From: Clarireedia homoeocarpa
Taxonomy: Eukaryota; Ascomycota; Leotiomycetes; Helotiales; Rutstroemiaceae
Assembly: GCA_001465935.1 (NCBI GenBank)
Contig: LNKV01000038.1
Coordinates: forward strand, 628,176-692,175
Direction: 5' to 3'
Length of the DNA: 64,000 bases
Shown here: positions 46,953 to 58,832 of the stretch, one piece after another
How positions within the stretch are numbered: the first letter of the stretch is position 1
Layout of the letters: each line of letters begins with the position of its first letter
Program-made: the position numbers and the translations under genes
The notes under the pieces: generated by a model
Told to the model about the DNA's origin: nothing
What the model saw: only the letters and a program-made list of their open reading frames with translations
Database searches by the model: none

Positions 46953-49900
46953 CTGCTGCCGAAATGTGGATATGAGAGACGTCTCACGATGGCCGCGCCG
47001 CCTGAATCTCAATGGAAAATACCTGCCAATGGGTTTGGCTCCCTTTGCTTCCTTTGTTTGTGCCCAAATCAGGGAATTGCCATCTCCGAGATGGATTTTA
47101 CGTTTGGCTTGATCGAAGGAGTATTGCATTTTATAACTTGTAAATGGCTGGTAACAATGTTGTATGTAGATGGTTGAGCTCAGTGCAAGAACTCCGAAGA
47201 GTTCCCCCACAAGCTCTGAATGAATCCAACAGTCCTTTAAACACTCCATCTAGAACAAATTCTTCAAATTATGAAGCTGGTCCTCAATGTCGCGGATGTC
47301 GACATCTAGAACCATCATCAAGTGGTGCTCTTAGTATGAATGTCGCAGGTTAGACAACCTATGAACGGTGCATGACCAAGACCTTTGGTAGTCCTACCTA
47401 CAACAGATCAGGGGGGTTATCACCATGAGCGGGACCTGTTCAGTTATATGATGACAGTTCACGAACTCTTCGCTGCATATTCCAGAAAAATACCATTCTC
47501 GTGCTCACCCTTAGAGTTCATGATGCGAGGCTGCGTTCCGAGTCGTTGTAATATATACCACACGCGACGACCTTGGAATTGTCGAATCAACCGACGAGGC
47601 CAGTGTGTTGATTTCTGCCATTAATAATCACCATAATGATATTCTGCACTCCGCTTGGGTAGCAGCATCACATAGACATCTCATCTCCATTCAACAAGTA
47701 TTCGTCGTTGCATAGAGAGCCGGAGCATTGAGTATGGGTGGAGCCTCTCGAGCTTGCGGCCAATGAAATGTAGCCCGACTGGCTTCCTCTCGTCGATGTC
47801 CGTCGATGTCTAGGCCTTTGAGTGTATCAAGGTAAAGTCAAAAGCGACGTGAAATAATTCTTCCTATCGAATTGCTATCGACAACCCAGCTCCACTTTCT
47901 ACATCGGACATGAATTGAGGGGTAATTGGAAGGGAAATGATGATGGCCTTTGGCTGAAACTAAGATCCATGATCAAATCATCTCTGTTGATCTCAGATTG
48001 GATGGCGGGGCAGCCGATATACGGACAGAGAGCTTCAGACTCCAAGCCGAAAAAACTCTCTGATACAAATGCTGGGATGATGGCGAATGCTTACCGTTGA
48101 TACGTCGACACCCCAGGTCCCTGAGTGAAGGTCATGAGTTCTGCGACCCCATTTGATCACAGCATCCCACGCTGCCCTTGCTTAGTACATGATGTCGATG
48201 CACGCACGCACGCAGCGCACCGCTCTAGCCGGAGTGAGAATGATTGCTCGCTCACGAAAGGGATGTCCCCCTTCACTGTACGGGAGATCTGTCGCCAAAG
48301 GCGGGAGTGACCAGAGAGGCCTGTACCAAATGGAGAAGGAAGTGGGAATTCTGAATCACAGCTTCTTGCTCTATCCATCATCGACCTTCCTTGGAAAAGC
48401 CCAACACGCAAGAGCGAGTAGAACTACGACTAGAAACGATGGGGCTAGTCTGAAGGAGAAGTTTCGGATATTTCCAATGTCCTGTACGATGTACGAATGA
48501 CCAACTATCGTTAAAAGCTGCCGAGACTATCGCTTCATGTACCTAAGCAAGCATATGCACGAGCTTCCAAAGTAGGTCTGTCTCTCCTTTGGCGATGGAA
48601 TTCATAGGAAGAAGAAAGATGGATTGTGGGCTTTCTGTACGGAGGTACTCCTGTGCCAGATTGGCCGTTCGCATGAGAGCGAGGGAAAGGGTTTGATTTG
48701 CAGATGATAGTTGCACAGCCGTATATTTATAAATTCCCCATTCGGCTCAGGAACACCTGTAGACGCTGAGCAACTGGGCGACGGACCAAACAGCATCAGC
48801 GAAAGATGTGCCGGGGCCGCAGCTGCGCAGGTAAATGTTGGGCTTTATGCGGGCAATGTCTCATTGGTCCCTATTGCAGGCACAGGCACAAGCAGACGAG
48901 GAAACGAGGGGTGTGGTGAGAATAAATCTGCTTCGGGTCTTTATCCGGCACAGCTGCCTACCTTGGGTTTGTTCGCTATCTCTCTGACAGCTTCCCGAGC
49001 GTGGAAAGGGGAAGGGGCATTACGGCGGCATCAACACTCAACACCACCGTCCTGTCACCGTTGCATCGGCGGTAAAAGAATGATGATGACCAAAAATCCC
49101 GTTCGCGCTCCGTAGCAAGTATCCGAGAAAGACTGAGTGACACTGCAAAAAATCTAGATAGCGGTGGGCAACCCCTCCACTTAGTCGAGTTACCCAAGCG
49201 TGCAGCACAGAACGTGGTGGTCTCATGCACTCTGGGTCCTCTATGGGCCTCTTGATACCCGTTTCTACTGGTTCACACGACACCAATTGAAAGAAGGGTC
49301 TTGCGGTCACGTCCTACTTAGCCCCGGAGTTCCCAGCGCGGTTTATTTACTTGGTTTTTCTCATGGGAAGTGAAAATGGCATTGAGTCGATGGAGTGATT
49401 CCTCAGTCGATCGGGAGGTCATGATGGACGAGCATGGACGAGGATGATGGATGATGGATGAGGGATGATGATGGCAGTGGGAGGTGAGTAAGTGTGAGTG
49501 CTTGCTGTGCTGTAACAATATAGTGGACTGTCACCCAACATTGTAAATGCTATGCCGTATCCCGATCTATATGTGCCAGTCATCGGCAGACAAATACCTA
49601 CCTACAGCACCTCTCGTTCTACCCACGATCACCCAAGTACTTGTATTGAGTCTCACATATCGCTCTTACGCAGCAACGCAGCTGAATTGTTCTGAACGTC
49701 TCGAATCCCATTCTGCGGTATCTCAGTTGCCAGCTCCCACAGCTTCCTTCTGCACAACATTGCCTTATCCGACCGGCTGGACTCCGCTTCTTATCCAATA
49801 AATCGATGCTAGCGAGGCCGATGTTGGCTTCTCCCAGGTGCTGAGGAAGGAGACTTTGCCTTTTGCACGCCGCACATTTTATCCCGCTGTGGAGCCCTCG

Positions 49901-50306
49901 GACAACTGCCTCTTCACCTGATCTTCTCAACTCGACCATTTCCATCACGAAGGAGGCAAGGCTGCCTCGCACCAATATCGACCACCAATACCAATAGCTT
50001 CCCTATCTATCTTATCCATATTCCATAAGACCCAGCCCAGACCACGCAGGCTTACCTCATATTGATCGTATCCCCCATACAAGTAGACGTCGAGGCAGCC
50101 CAGCATACCCATACAAGAAGGGCTCAGCGTCGTATTGTACGCTCCCCGTTCATTCTCCCGTACGGTACGGAGGATTAATCCATCCATCATTACCATAAAG
50201 CCATACAGTCGAATCGTATCCATTCACGCACAAATACTTCGTACACACATCGTCATCAGCGGCTGTCATCCTCTCAATTCCATCCAAGGCAGCAAGGCTC
50301 ATTGAT

Positions 50307-50374
50307 TGTTGCTGTTGCTATTGCTGTTGCTATTGCTGTTGCTGGTGCCGTTGCCGTTGCCGTTGCCCCTGCCC
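50307..50374. repeat. TTGCTG/TTGCCG hexamer-like microsatellite
   Basis: Alternating ttgctgttgcta units change to gttgccgttgcc. The tract would code for Val-Ala-Ile repeats but lies in no supported gene. Confidence 0.75.
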
Positions 50375-51896
50375 CGCCCCTCTCCCGACGCTGCTTGAGA
50401 CGCAGCTCTGGCACAATCCATAATCCGAGAAGTCGAAACATCGCCCTGCTTGGAGCAGTGTTTCGATCGAACGGATACTCCCTTCTCTCAGGTTCGACTA
50501 ATCACAAATCGACCAAGGCTGGCGACTTCTTTCCATTTGTCCAGAGGCGTCGCTTGGACCAGCCTAAGCATACATCTCCAACAAAACTCGGCCTCCCATT
50601 CGCACGTCTGATAGAAGTGGGTTGTCCGACCTTTGCGAATCGTCAGGACGACCTCACCGCCTCATTAACACAGACTCTTGGTCAATCGCCCTATTGCTTG
50701 CTTTGCTTTGCTTTGCTACGCTTTGCTTGGTTACTCTGCTGCGCTTGCCGGTCCACGGAGCACAATAATACCTTGACTACATATTTTATGCACCACACAT
50801 CCCCCAAGCACCATACAGCATACATAACTTGCACTTGGGAGTACGACTACGCCGACGAATACAGACACTAGCCAGGTTATACTCGCTCGCACAAGAGGAT
50901 ACGACACGGAATACTCTGATAGTACAGTAGACGATCTGATACGTGCAATTCTCCAGCTCTTACCGGTACCCAGGAAACGAGAAGGAAAGCGGAGTATTAT
51001 CATTGCTCGCGAGATATCACTGCTCTTACTGGTAATAGTTCCAAGGCGGGGAGCGGACCCCAGGATCAAGCCATTCTTCTCTTCTCTTCTTGGGATCCTT
51101 GACGGATTAGGTGAAGGCATCGTATCGTATCGTGGAACACCCACGGTATACACACACAGCCGTATCCATATATGCTTCTTTGACACCCGTTGCAAACCAA
51201 CCTTCTCCTCTCCTCGGTTCCTTTCTAGCTTTTTGTGTTTACCATTTTACATCAGTGTAGCTTGGTCGTTCACATAAGACAAAAAGAAACACCACATCAT
51301 ATCGCCTCGCCTCACCTCAGCTCACACATCGCATCACCAGCTTCAAAACGACATCCAAATCCCCAACCAGAAAACATTTGCTTCTTGCTTCCTTCCCAAT
51401 CCTCCATTCCCATTCCAAATCAATTCGTTCTTCTTCAATATTATTAAGATTACATTATCATTATTCCTTCGTTACCAACATTCATCCACGCTGTTCTTTC
51501 GGCGACGACGAGCATACCCACAGCCACAATTCCATCTCCGTGCACTCCCATTCCCGCCGATTCACCGCACGGAACGAAAGGAGATTCCCTCTACCTCTGA
51601 CCACTGACCTCTGGTAGCCCGGCTCCTCGAAGCGAACGGCGAAAAGCGAAAAGGCGAAAAGGCGAAATAGCGAAATACTCCTTCTTCCTTCTTCCATTGC
51701 ATCCTGATTCTTCCTTTTCGGCCGTTACAAATTGCCACGAGCTTACCAAAGAATTGCTTTTTCTCTCTCCTGCGTGCTTGGGTACAGTACAGGTCGCGGG
51801 CTAAATTCAAATTGACTGGTTCAAGGCGAATTTTGATTGGAGCCGATTTTTGCTGCGGCTTGCTGAGTCAATTCTTTTCCGACGAGGGAAACGCCC

Positions 51897-51930
51897 ATCA
51901 AATCCATCAAATCCATCAAATCCATCATTC
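51897..51930. repeat. ATCAAATCC tandem repeat
   Basis: Four near-identical copies of catcaaatc in a row. Confidence 0.75.
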
Positions 51931-52548
51931 CTCGATACAAGTATCTTGGTACCTGTTTGATCTCATCATCACCAATCAATCCTGACCGCGTTCTCGGTCG
52001 GTCCTCGAGTAAGGCCCGCACGGCTTTTCTTCGTTCCAGCGATTTGCACCATTTCCATAGGCTGAGCGGGAAAGGGAAATAATCGTCCGTGACCTCATCC
52101 TGTCTTCCACTCTCGAAGCTTGCATTTTCAGGGATTTTCAGGGTTTGGGGGAAAGATCGGATATACATACAGCCCATCGCTATCCCAGATTACTATCCGA
52201 TCCCATCCTCGACTTCTTTCGTCGTTCGAGCCGTGCCAAACCTACAACCACAATTGTCGCTATCGTCTCCTGACTTCTTATCATTTTCAGCATTCCACCT
52301 TCTTTTATAACTACATTCTTTACTCCTGTGTCTTATCGCATCTCTCTTGTCGCATTTGGCAACACCCTCATCGCTGCTCATTCGCACCACCTGCAATCCC
52401 TCGACGATACCCTCGGTTTCATCGTTTGCTTTCGACAATGCAATAGACTAATACAAGAACTCGTACTTACCGAGCAACAAACAATTCGCGATCCAGCATT
52501 TTTGCCACTTCGATCTAAAACCATCATCCCCTCACATCCACGCACAAC

Positions 52549-54483
52549 ATGTCTTCTACACGCCTACCTCCTGATCCTTACAAAATCTTGGGTGTCGATA
52601 GCACTGCAGAATTACCTCAGATTCGGTCAGCACATCGAAAGCTTGTGTTACAATGTCATCCAGATAAAGTCCAAGATCCTCTGCTGAAGGCACAAAAGGT
52701 TGATGAGTTTCAAAAGGTCCAACAAGCTTATGAAATTCTCAGCGACGAGAAGCGAAGGACGGAATATGACAACACCGTCAGATTACACAAGCTGCGAGAG
52801 GAAGTAAGCAGGGCCAGAGAGGTGTCTCGCGAGGATCACGACTTTGATGTTAAGCATGCGGAACCAAAGATGAGTTCATCGTATCCAAAGACCTCGAAAC
52901 CACCCCGAGAAACTCCAGTGTACTCGAAACCGCCGCCACGGTCATATGAGGATTTGTACGAAGAACCACAAAGACCTGGCCCCAGAAGAACACGAACCAC
53001 CGCAAGAGATTCAGATAGGGATGAGCGCGATCGCAGGAGACAGCAAGCAGAGGATGAGGAGAAAGAAAGATTGAGACAGAAGATGGAGAAGGAAGCGAAA
53101 CGATCGTCGCATGATCGTAAGAAGACCCCCCGTGAAAAGGAAGGACGCGATAGGAGAAGAGATGAGAAACCACACCCACGAACTGGCCCCGCATATGTTG
53201 AGGAGGAATCCGAGGAGGAGGAGTACCGGCGTATGCGAGCAGACAAAAAGGCATCTTCACGGAAAGCAGAGGAGGCTGCCAGAGCTGAAGCCACAAGAGC
53301 TACAGCAGCAGCTCTTGAGGCCGCCGCAGCACGGGAACGGGAACGAGAGCAAAGGGAGCGAGAGCAACGGGAGCGAGAGCAAAGAGAGCGAGAGCGAGAA
53401 CGTGCAGCTATACCAAAACTGCCGCCGACAATGAACGACAAGTGGACAGATAAGTTTGATAATGCTGCACGTTATGTTCAGGCTTCAAAGAGGCAGGGAG
53501 AGCCAAAACCAGATTTACCGTTCGCTCCTGTTCCTCCAATGCAAAGAGCCGCAACATTTGCAGCCCCCCCGACAACTCCATACGGTCTTCGCTACGAGAC
53601 TGTGCGTGCGACTCCGGTTTACGCTGCTGAAAGCGACGACGAAACACCCAGAAGGTCATCAGCACCTAGACCGTCTAGACGTCCAACGACCGAGACCCCC
53701 ACCAGGAGCAAGGAATCGAAATCAAGTAGACGTCCTGGCCGCGAACCCCATATCGTCGAGCCGCCGTCCCCGCCCCCTGTGAAGCCTAGTTTACAGAAAC
53801 AGTATTCGGAACCACCGTTTATTGGGCCGAGTAGACGAGAGCCTAGTCGTTCTAAGACGGAGTATACAAGAGAGAAGCCGATACCTATCCCCAAGCTGGA
53901 TCGTGCACAGACTTTTACGCATGGTTACGCCAATGGCCGAGAGAGAAGTCGAACTTATACCAAATCTGGATCCGAGTCTGAGTCAGAATCAGACTCTGAA
54001 TCACCTTCACCTACCTTTGCTCAACCGGGTCGATCTACGCATTACGTCGTTAATGGAGGCAAGACGGAGCTGAAGGGCTCAACATATCGTGCTGAACCTC
54101 GATCTGAACCTCGCGATGATATCTACGGCAAAAGAAATCGAAGTCCTTCACCGTCACGTCGAAGTCGTCCACCTTTGGCAAGAAGTGGCGGAAGCAGTCA
54201 ACGTCAGGCGCGCTCTCAATCACGAGGTTTTTACCCCACATCTGCCCCTGAGGCGCCGGAGCCCATTGTACTTACCGCCCAACCTAAACCTTCTCGCGAA
54301 GCTCCTCGAAATGCGAGTCGCGGTGTGCCATACCATGTAACGTATGCCAATCCAATTACACCCGAAAAGGTTGTTTATTCTTCGGGCACGCAGTACAGTA
54401 CTGAGCGAAGAGCTCCTGAACCGGGTAATCGCGACTATTCCAATTACACACCTCATCGCAGTCGGCCAGAAGTCTACGCATGA
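52549..54483 (+). CDS. DnaJ (Hsp40) domain protein with long disordered tail
   Basis: An intronless 644-residue protein. Residues 9-72 are a canonical J domain: DPYKILGVDSTAELPQIRSA, then CHPDKVQDPLL with HPD at 37-39, and VQQAYEILSDEKRRTEYD. It should stimulate an Hsp70 partner. The rest has no zinc finger or client-binding domain, so it is a class C (type III) J protein. About 75-310 is Arg/Glu-rich, with a REREQREREQ run coded at 53330-53400, and about 310-644 is a Ser/Pro/Arg-rich disordered tail with many SP and RSRS sites. SR-like tails occur in J proteins linked to RNA processing, but that is a guess. The start ATG follows a long C/T-rich upstream region. Confidence 0.87.
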   Translation: MSSTRLPPDPYKILGVDSTAELPQIRSAHRKLVLQCHPDKVQDPLLKAQKVDEFQKVQQAYEILSDEKRRTEYDNTVRLHKLREEVSRAREVSREDHDFDVKHAEPKMSSSYPKTSKPPRETPVYSKPPPRSYEDLYEEPQRPGPRRTRTTARDSDRDERDRRRQQAEDEEKERLRQKMEKEAKRSSHDRKKTPREKEGRDRRRDEKPHPRTGPAYVEEESEEEEYRRMRADKKASSRKAEEAARAEATRATAAALEAAAAREREREQREREQREREQRERERERAAIPKLPPTMNDKWTDKFDNAARYVQASKRQGEPKPDLPFAPVPPMQRAATFAAPPTTPYGLRYETVRATPVYAAESDDETPRRSSAPRPSRRPTTETPTRSKESKSSRRPGREPHIVEPPSPPPVKPSLQKQYSEPPFIGPSRREPSRSKTEYTREKPIPIPKLDRAQTFTHGYANGRERSRTYTKSGSESESESDSESPSPTFAQPGRSTHYVVNGGKTELKGSTYRAEPRSEPRDDIYGKRNRSPSPSRRSRPPLARSGGSSQRQARSQSRGFYPTSAPEAPEPIVLTAQPKPSREAPRNASRGVPYHVTYANPITPEKVVYSSGTQYSTERRAPEPGNRDYSNYTPHRSRPEVYA

Positions 54484-56203
54484 ATTTCTTCACCTTTTTC
54501 TCTTTAACCTTTTGCTTACACTTCTTGTACCGACACCGACTTTCCAGCCAGTATACACCTTTTTTGATACAGTAACGACAACACTTTTATTATTCCCCAC
54601 TTTTCTTTTTCGCTGGCTTTTTTATCGCAATTTTTCCCTTTACCTTGCGGAGATAACGAGCACCAGATTGGAGGATAAGTCATTAGCAGTCAAATTGAGA
54701 TGACGAAGATGAGAGAAAATATTGAAATTGTCTACCACATTTTCTTCGTTTGCTCTGCAAAGTAAATAAGATTACACAAAAAAAATTCTCTTTACTCTTC
54801 TCTCGTTGTATTTACTCTTCTCAGTCAGTCTGCTATGGGCAATATCGCTATTTGGTCAGTCGTTCTCAACGTTTTTGTAGTTTTATGGACTTGGGAGAAT
54901 GGTCCCATCGGTTTGGGAGGGGACTTTGGTTTTGCTTGAATGGGTTGGGATCGTCTTTATTTTTGACGTTCATTTTCATGTTACAGTTGCCTTTATGCAC
55001 ACCTTCACACTCGTTTTATCCACGAGCAGAAGATCGCGACTGCGGTAGAAGGTTTAGCGAGGTATGGGGATGAAGATGAAGATGATGGCTTGATGGATCT
55101 TTTACATATGGGAATGGCACTTGGGACGGGGGATGGGATGGGACTTGATATGATGAAATGAGATGAAACTACAGCATTTGTGTGCGAGCATATAACTATG
55201 GATTGGACTGGGACTTTGGGCTGGGCAGGAGCATTACGGTTCTGGTAGCGCTGGGATTAACCCTTTTGATCTGATCTGATTTGATCTGATCTGATATGAC
55301 CGGAGTTAAATGCTATGATTCGTATCGATGAATATGGTACTGAAATAAGATCATAAATATAAGGCTAGACTTGACATCAGATGAGATGAGTTATGATTGA
55401 TGTGGAATGGAATGAAATCCGATAAAAGGGGTCCATTTTTTATGTCTATGTGTATGCTGGCTAAAAGTGCTTGTGAATATGCGTCACATGATATATTTTT
55501 TCTGCTTGATCCGTATTTATCTTTGCTAAGTCGAAACCCCCACTCTCTGTAAATTTCACAGCCTCCTCTTTTACATACACCGCTCCCACACGTGCCTTTT
55601 CAGGCACCTTCTTCCCTTTGGAAGCTGACTTCTAAGCTGGTATTCCAGAGATTACCGGCTGTGCAACCGCAAACCCAGTCCAGTTGCCGCAAGCTGAAAC
55701 TCCACATCGCGCCAATTTGCTGTTGTCAAGGTGAGGTCTTCATCTATCTCTATCTGCCAACCGGCCGCCACCGTATGCATTGCTGCTTCACAAATCCACC
55801 CATTTTTTCTTATACGTAATGCCGTGAGATATCTCAAACCAAACCGACCCCAAATCAGCTCTCTTGTATATAATCGCTAGTCTACTAATAATACACAAGC
55901 GTTGGATCCTTCCGCTCATCGTAACGCTTTTCGTCTCCAGTCTCATTTTGGCAATCAGAAAGATTAATCTCTTGCCGAGCATGGCGGAACCAATGAACTT
56001 GCGGTTATACATCTTTTGAGAATGGGATTATGGTCCTTGGCAGTCAGCCCTGGTGGATGCGTTTGGCCTGTGCTGACTACGTAAAAGAAGCGCTCCGCCA
56101 GGTACTTTTTGTCAAACTTCTGGCTGTTTTCTTTTGATTCTTTTGTTTCTTTTTTACGTTCTCTTCTAGTCTCGCTGTCAGTGAATGCTGCGGTTGGCGT
56201 ACA
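54484..56203. other. Intergenic between DnaJ and lectin-fold genes
   Basis: No gene was found. A tctgatctgatttgatctgatctgata-type repeat lies at 55267-55293, and T-rich tracts directly after the DnaJ stop may be its 3' UTR. A TATA-like tgtatataat lies at 55864-55873, rather far from the lectin start, which suggests a leader of some 300 bases. Confidence 0.4.
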
Positions 56204-57818
56204 ATGGCATACAATAGCGCGCCATATAGCGATTTGGAGGTCTTTCACCGGGAGCAATATGATCATGGGAAGCAGCTCACCCCGGAGCATGAGAAAATTG
56301 TAGGATCTGCTTCGAAGACTGATGGGATTGAGGTGGCGGCGAAAGGGGTGCCGTTTTATCATTCTGCTGATACGAACGGCAATTATGTCGATTCGTCTTT
56401 GATGGAGCTTGCGGGGTCTGAGGAGAAGAAAAAACTAGGGTTTTTGGCTTCGCATTCAAAACGGCGGAAATGGATGATTTTTGGAGGTATTGCGCTCGCG
56501 GTGGTCATACTTGCTGCGGCGCTCGGCGGGGGGTTGGCTGCTACGAAACATTCGTCTACGAAATCTGTGCCGCTATCCACTGCCACAGAAGCATCCGCGT
56601 CCGCGTCCCCGCGGACGTCCACAAGTGCATCTGCATCTCAAACCGCAGGTCCACTGCCTACACATGGTCTGGCCGCCGTATCATATCCGTCTGGTTCGAG
56701 TAACAAAACGCATCTCTACTATCAAGACAGTACCGGCGAATTGATAGAGAGTATAAGTTCATCCGACAACGGGTCATGGACAAGTAAAAGCCTTGGCGTG
56801 AAAGCCAATAGCGGCTCATCCATCGCTGCTGCCGTGACCAAACCTGGTCTGGATCCTGTGGTATATATCTTTTGATTTTCTCCTATCCCCACATTTAGTC
56901 TCCGCCACATCAATCCGAGCTAACCTCCAATTAGTCCATATCCCTCTTCTACATCGACCCCTCCCACAAGCTCCAAAACCTCATCTTCAGCTCCGACACC
57001 TCCGCCTGGACCGCTGGCAACCTCTCCGCGCAAAATATCGCTGTCTACCCCTCTTCATCCCTTACAGCACTGGCCAATCCCTGCCCTTCCTGTACTTATA
57101 CGACAATTCTCGTGTACCAGGACACGCAAGGCTTCATCAACATCGCGAACCAAACGGATCTCAACGCGGCATGGGAGACAAGCGAGCTGACTGGTCAGCC
57201 GCTGGGCGTGAACTTTGCGCTGCAGAATAATACTGATCCAGGGACTGCGGGCCATTGGGTAAATTTTTGGTATCAGCAGAGCAACGGGGATCTCGCGTAT
57301 CTTTTTTGGAATCCAGGTTGGTTTTCCTCTTTCTCGCCTATCAATTTCCTCTTCCTTCCTCTCACATCTCACTACCCCTTTCTCCCTCTTCCCTCAGCAA
57401 AAACTAACGTGCCCCCCCAGACGCCGGCTGGAGCTCACTCACCACCATCCCTCAATACCAAACTTTCTCCAAGAATACCTTCCTCGCTGCTTCAGTCTCA
57501 AAACAGGTCGCCGACTCGGGCAGTCAACTGTGGATTAATTTACTGAGTTTGGCAGCACAGGGTATACGCGTCGATACCTGGAGCGGGAATTTGAAGGATT
57601 GGCTTGTGACTGGGGGAAATCCGGGGGCTATGGCGAATTCGAGTACGAGTGATGGAGGCGAGAAAGGGTTACAGTTTGGGGCGCTGACTGCGACCGCTGC
57701 GGGGGATGTTTTTGCGTTTACGAGGGAGGAGGAGGAGGAGAAGGTGAAGGTTAAGGGGTGGAAGATGGATGGGGATTTGCAGACTTGGAGGGAGAGGGTG
57801 GGAGTGGATATGAGTTGA
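56204..57818 (+). CDS. Membrane-anchored fucose-specific-lectin-fold protein
   Basis: Exons are 56204-56860, 56935-57316 and 57421-57818, all in phase, giving 478 residues. Residues 1-86 are polar and presumably cytosolic. KRRKWMIFGGIALAVVILAA marks a single transmembrane segment at about 90-112, so the protein is probably type II. A Ser/Thr/Ala-rich stalk follows to ~150. The outer part resembles the fungal fucose-lectin beta-propeller (AAL/FleA family), with repeated blade-like units such as HLYYQDSTGELIE, SLFYIDPSHKLQNLIFSS, ILVYQDTQGFINIANQ and WVNFWYQQSNGDLAYLFW. Known members are soluble or secreted and bind fucose; this one is anchored, which is a known but poorly studied variant. Whether the sugar-binding Arg/Glu/Trp residues are kept cannot be settled by eye. 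The last intron is 104 bp. Confidence 0.78.
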
Positions 57819-58832
57819 GGGGGTAGGGTGCGATGAATTTTCTTGTCCTAGGGGTACGAGGGTATGAGTGAATACAGGATTTTAGGGTAATGAAATGTGG
57901 CTGGACTGGATTGAGGGCGAAATGTATTAAATTTTCCCAGTGCGCGGTTTACTTATCGGCATAGCATAGCGTTGGAGTGGTAGATATATATTGTGTATCA
58001 CATTTACATAGTGTAATATAGCATAGTATGACAAATAGAATTTTAATAATACTTCTATAAATGATAATATATGCTACCAGTCATCTATTTGTAGAGCATA
58101 ACACAGTAAGGATAACTATATGTGACGTTATCTTTAACTTATACTTTAAGGTTAAATATTAACTTTCTATATTTGGGTGGGGTTGCCGTCTTGGTAGAAC
58201 TTTATCTCTTATGACTACTCATAGTGTTTTTCTCAATATGAGAATTGTTATCATGGGAACCGAATAAATCACCACAGAGATGTGAAGCTTCAGTATTAAC
58301 TTTGTTTATTCAAGTACACCATGATTAGGGCGGTTATGTTGGTTGGTGGTATATCAGCCACCTCAGACAGCGAGCGCTTCAGATCGTGCATACGAGTTGA
58401 ACAATCAAATGGAATTTTGTTGAAACCTCTCATTCTCAGAATTCAACCATCTACTCACCGTAATTTTCAGTGGGAATTAATAATGGTGGAAATATCTCGT
58501 GGATTATGGAATAGTTGTATTTATTTCGATGAATAAATGAGCTATTCAAAGGAGCACACACACCAATGGAGGTTATTTTCATCTGGTTTCAGTTATCTAT
58601 GTTTGTGGGCCTTCTTGAAGGTCTTGAGCGACCACATTTTGCAAAGCCTCATCGGCGAGCGCCGCATGAAGTGTTGTATATTGTTGGTCATCTGGATTCA
58701 TCGCTTTTCTTTCATGATATCATGTTCATCATCCTCTCCATCAACGCAATACAACTCGACGAGACCTAGAGAAGTGTGCTACCCTCAAATTATTACACTA
58801 CTTATCCGAGCACTTCTCTGATACATCTCACC
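57819..58832. other. AT-rich intergenic region
   Basis: Very AT-rich from 57920 to 58260. Short frames at 58321-58821 have no domains. No gene is called. Confidence 0.4.

Larger units (their letters stand above)
45301..52548. other. Gene desert with microsatellites, upstream of the DnaJ gene
   Basis: More than 7 kb without a convincing protein gene on either strand: open frames are short, low-complexity and lack domains. The right part (about 50.2-52.5 kb) is rich in C/T and A/C words such as cttcttcc and ccatcaaatc, like a long fungal promoter and leader. An unusually long 5' UTR or regulatory region for the 52549 gene, or non-coding transcription, would fit, but the sequence alone cannot show it. 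Confidence 0.4.

Noticed and set aside
47144..47624. Short plus-strand frames read as a possible gene relic
   Set aside because: Cys/Arg-containing pieces suggested a zinc-finger relic, but no spacing fits a known finger.
48711..49115. 134-codon plus-strand frame in the gene desert
   Set aside because: Mixed composition without any motif, and no neighbouring exon or conserved start.
50302..50871. 189-codon frame beginning with Val-Ala-Ile repeats
   Set aside because: The start lies in a microsatellite and the remainder shows no protein-like pattern.
52836..53441. Long minus-strand frame opposite the DnaJ gene
   Set aside because: It is the Arg/Ser-rich mirror of the Arg/Glu coding repeats; no domain and no start context.
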